From Planctomycetota bacterium (GTDB taxonomy: Bacteria; Planctomycetota; UBA1135; GCA-002686595), in NCBI GenBank assembly GCA_013140785.1, contig JABFRZ010000517.1, positions 1-13,805 on the forward strand: 13,805 nt of DNA, read 5' to 3'. Shown here piece by piece: positions 12,954 through 13,805 of the stretch. Position numbers and translations under genes: made by a program. Under the pieces are notes generated by a model. That model saw only the letters and a list, made by a program, of their open reading frames with translations. It was not told the origin of the DNA and ran no database searches. Every line of letters starts with the position of its first letter. The stretch's first letter is position 1.

Positions 12954-13805
12954 TCAGCGCAGCTCGTCGAGCCAGTCCGCGAGGCGCGGGTCCTCGCCGC
13001 CGAGCGCTTGGTAGCGCTCGAGGTGGCGCAGCGCCTGCTCCTCGTCGTCGAGGTAGTCCTTGTGCAACAGGCCGAGGTACAGGTGCGCGGCCGCGTTCTC
13101 TTCGTCGAAGTCGAGTACGCGCTCGAGCTTGGCCGCGGCCTCCGGGTACATGCCCTGCGTGAACAGCACCACGGCGAGAGCGAGATTCGCGGACGGGTAC
13201 TCGCCCTCCTCGCGCAGCACGGTTTCGTACTGCGCGCTGGCCTCGGCGAGCTTGCCCTGCTGTTGGTAGAGCGCGCCCAGCAGACAGCGCGCCTCCGGAT
13301 CGCGCGTGCCCTGCGCGAAGCCGCGCTCGAGGGCGTCGATCGCCGCATCGCGGTCGCCGCCCTCGCGCGCGGCGATGCCGCGCAGGATCCACAGCTTGCC
13401 CTCCTGCGGCACCAGCTCGGTGGACTCCCTCAGGAACTCGAGCGCTTCGCCGCTGCGCCCGCGCTCGAGCAAGAGCGCGGCGCGCTGCACGCGCACCGCG
13501 GGGAGCAGCGGCTCGAGACGCAGGGCCTCCTCGAGCTGCACGTCGGCCTCGTCGAGCTTCGTCTCCGCGAGATAGGCCTCGGCCAGCGCGAGCAGCGCCG
13601 GCACCGGATACGGATCGTTGCGCTTGGCCTCGACCAGCGCCGCGATCGCACCCTCGACGTCGCCTAGCCCGAGGCGCAGGCGTCCGAGGTAGAGCTGGGC
13701 CGCGGCGCAGCTCGGGTCCCTGCTCACGGCCTCGCCGAGCAGCGTGCGCGCCGGCTCGAACGCGCCGCGCTGCCACTCGAGCGCGCCGCGCGCCGCCAGC
13801 ACCGC
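12954..13805 (-). CDS. TPR-repeat protein, 5' end beyond window edge
   Basis: The frame is open from the right edge to a TGA at 12956-12954, giving at least 284 residues. A GTG at 13802 is the last in-frame start candidate inside the window, but the TPR pattern is already under way there, so the true start lies outside. Repeats of about 34 residues fill the whole visible part, for example ARTLLGEAVSRDPSCAAAQL, GAIAALVEAKRNDPYPVPAL, ADVQLEEALRLEPLLPAVRV, AIDALERGFAQGTRDPEARC and AAAKLERVLDFDEENAAAHL. That is about seven or eight units, ending in LADWLDELR. Such arrays are protein-binding superhelices; no enzymatic domain is visible. It converges on the DUF1570-like gene with a 60-base gap that shows no clear terminator. 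Confidence 0.82.
   Translation of the reverse strand, partial: AVLAARGALEWQRGAFEPARTLLGEAVSRDPSCAAAQLYLGRLRLGLGDVEGAIAALVEAKRNDPYPVPALLALAEAYLAETKLDEADVQLEEALRLEPLLPAVRVQRAALLLERGRSGEALEFLRESTELVPQEGKLWILRGIAAREGGDRDAAIDALERGFAQGTRDPEARCLLGALYQQQGKLAEASAQYETVLREEGEYPSANLALAVVLFTQGMYPEAAAKLERVLDFDEENAAAHLYLGLLHKDYLDDEEQALRHLERYQALGGEDPRLADWLDELR

Noticed and set aside
1..13805. CRISPR array, prophage genes, integrase or an intact defence system
   Set aside because: No regularly spaced repeats, phage structural genes or complete recombinase were found; the toxin-antitoxin modules present are both damaged.

Overview
The window is GC-rich bacterial chromosome. Its families are a large molybdopterin oxidoreductase, a secreted phosphodiesterase lipoprotein, a di-haem MauG/CCP-like cytochrome lipoprotein, TPR and TPR-PDZ proteins, and a DUF1570-like protein. 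This mix would suit Planctomycetota or a similar large-genome, Gram-negative-type lineage, but no rRNA or tRNA is present to fix the taxonomy, so this is only a guess.

Layout: (1) 1-2549, minus: 5' part of a molybdopterin oxidoreductase gene running off the left edge. (2) 2550-2910: an intergenic stretch with the N-terminal scrap of an IS91-type transposase. (3) 2911-3591, plus: an unrecognised two-helix membrane protein. (4) 3630-3945: the C-terminal scrap of a DUF3592-type membrane protein, joined to a 146-nt near-copy of part of the molybdopterin oxidoreductase gene. (5) 4003-7398, minus: two secreted lipoprotein enzymes, a phosphodiesterase and a di-haem cytochrome. (6) 7601-7864: a chimera of an ISL3 transposase scrap and a glucosidase scrap. 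(7) 7985-8605, plus: a small outer-membrane-type protein with a good promoter and ribosome binding site. (8) 8672-9785: two damaged toxin-antitoxin modules, an intact HicB-like protein with a truncated hicA, and an intact antitoxin with a frameshifted parE. (9) 9882-10256: another molybdopterin oxidoreductase gene scrap and a MOSC-domain pseudogene. (10) 10280-13805: a TPR-PDZ protein, a DUF1570-like pseudo-peptidase, and a TPR protein running off the right edge.

The striking feature is not an operon but a pattern of gene debris. At least three, probably five, pieces of the molybdopterin oxidoreductase gene or its upstream region lie scattered over 8 kb, all in the same orientation. Most sit beside a truncated gene. 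Two of them (3800-3945 and 9882-9954) match source segments that abut almost exactly (2001-2146 and 2150-2222). The simplest reading is that one duplicated fragment was split by about 5.9 kb of inserted DNA (3946-9881). The inserted segment holds both lipoprotein enzymes, the outer-membrane protein and both toxin-antitoxin remnants. Its larger genes have clear Shine-Dalgarno sites, while the genes outside it largely lack them. A repeated motif close to GGGATCCTACTCACCGG, beside the IS91 scrap, may mark the ends or insertion sites of the element responsible. I see no CRISPR array, prophage or intact transposase.
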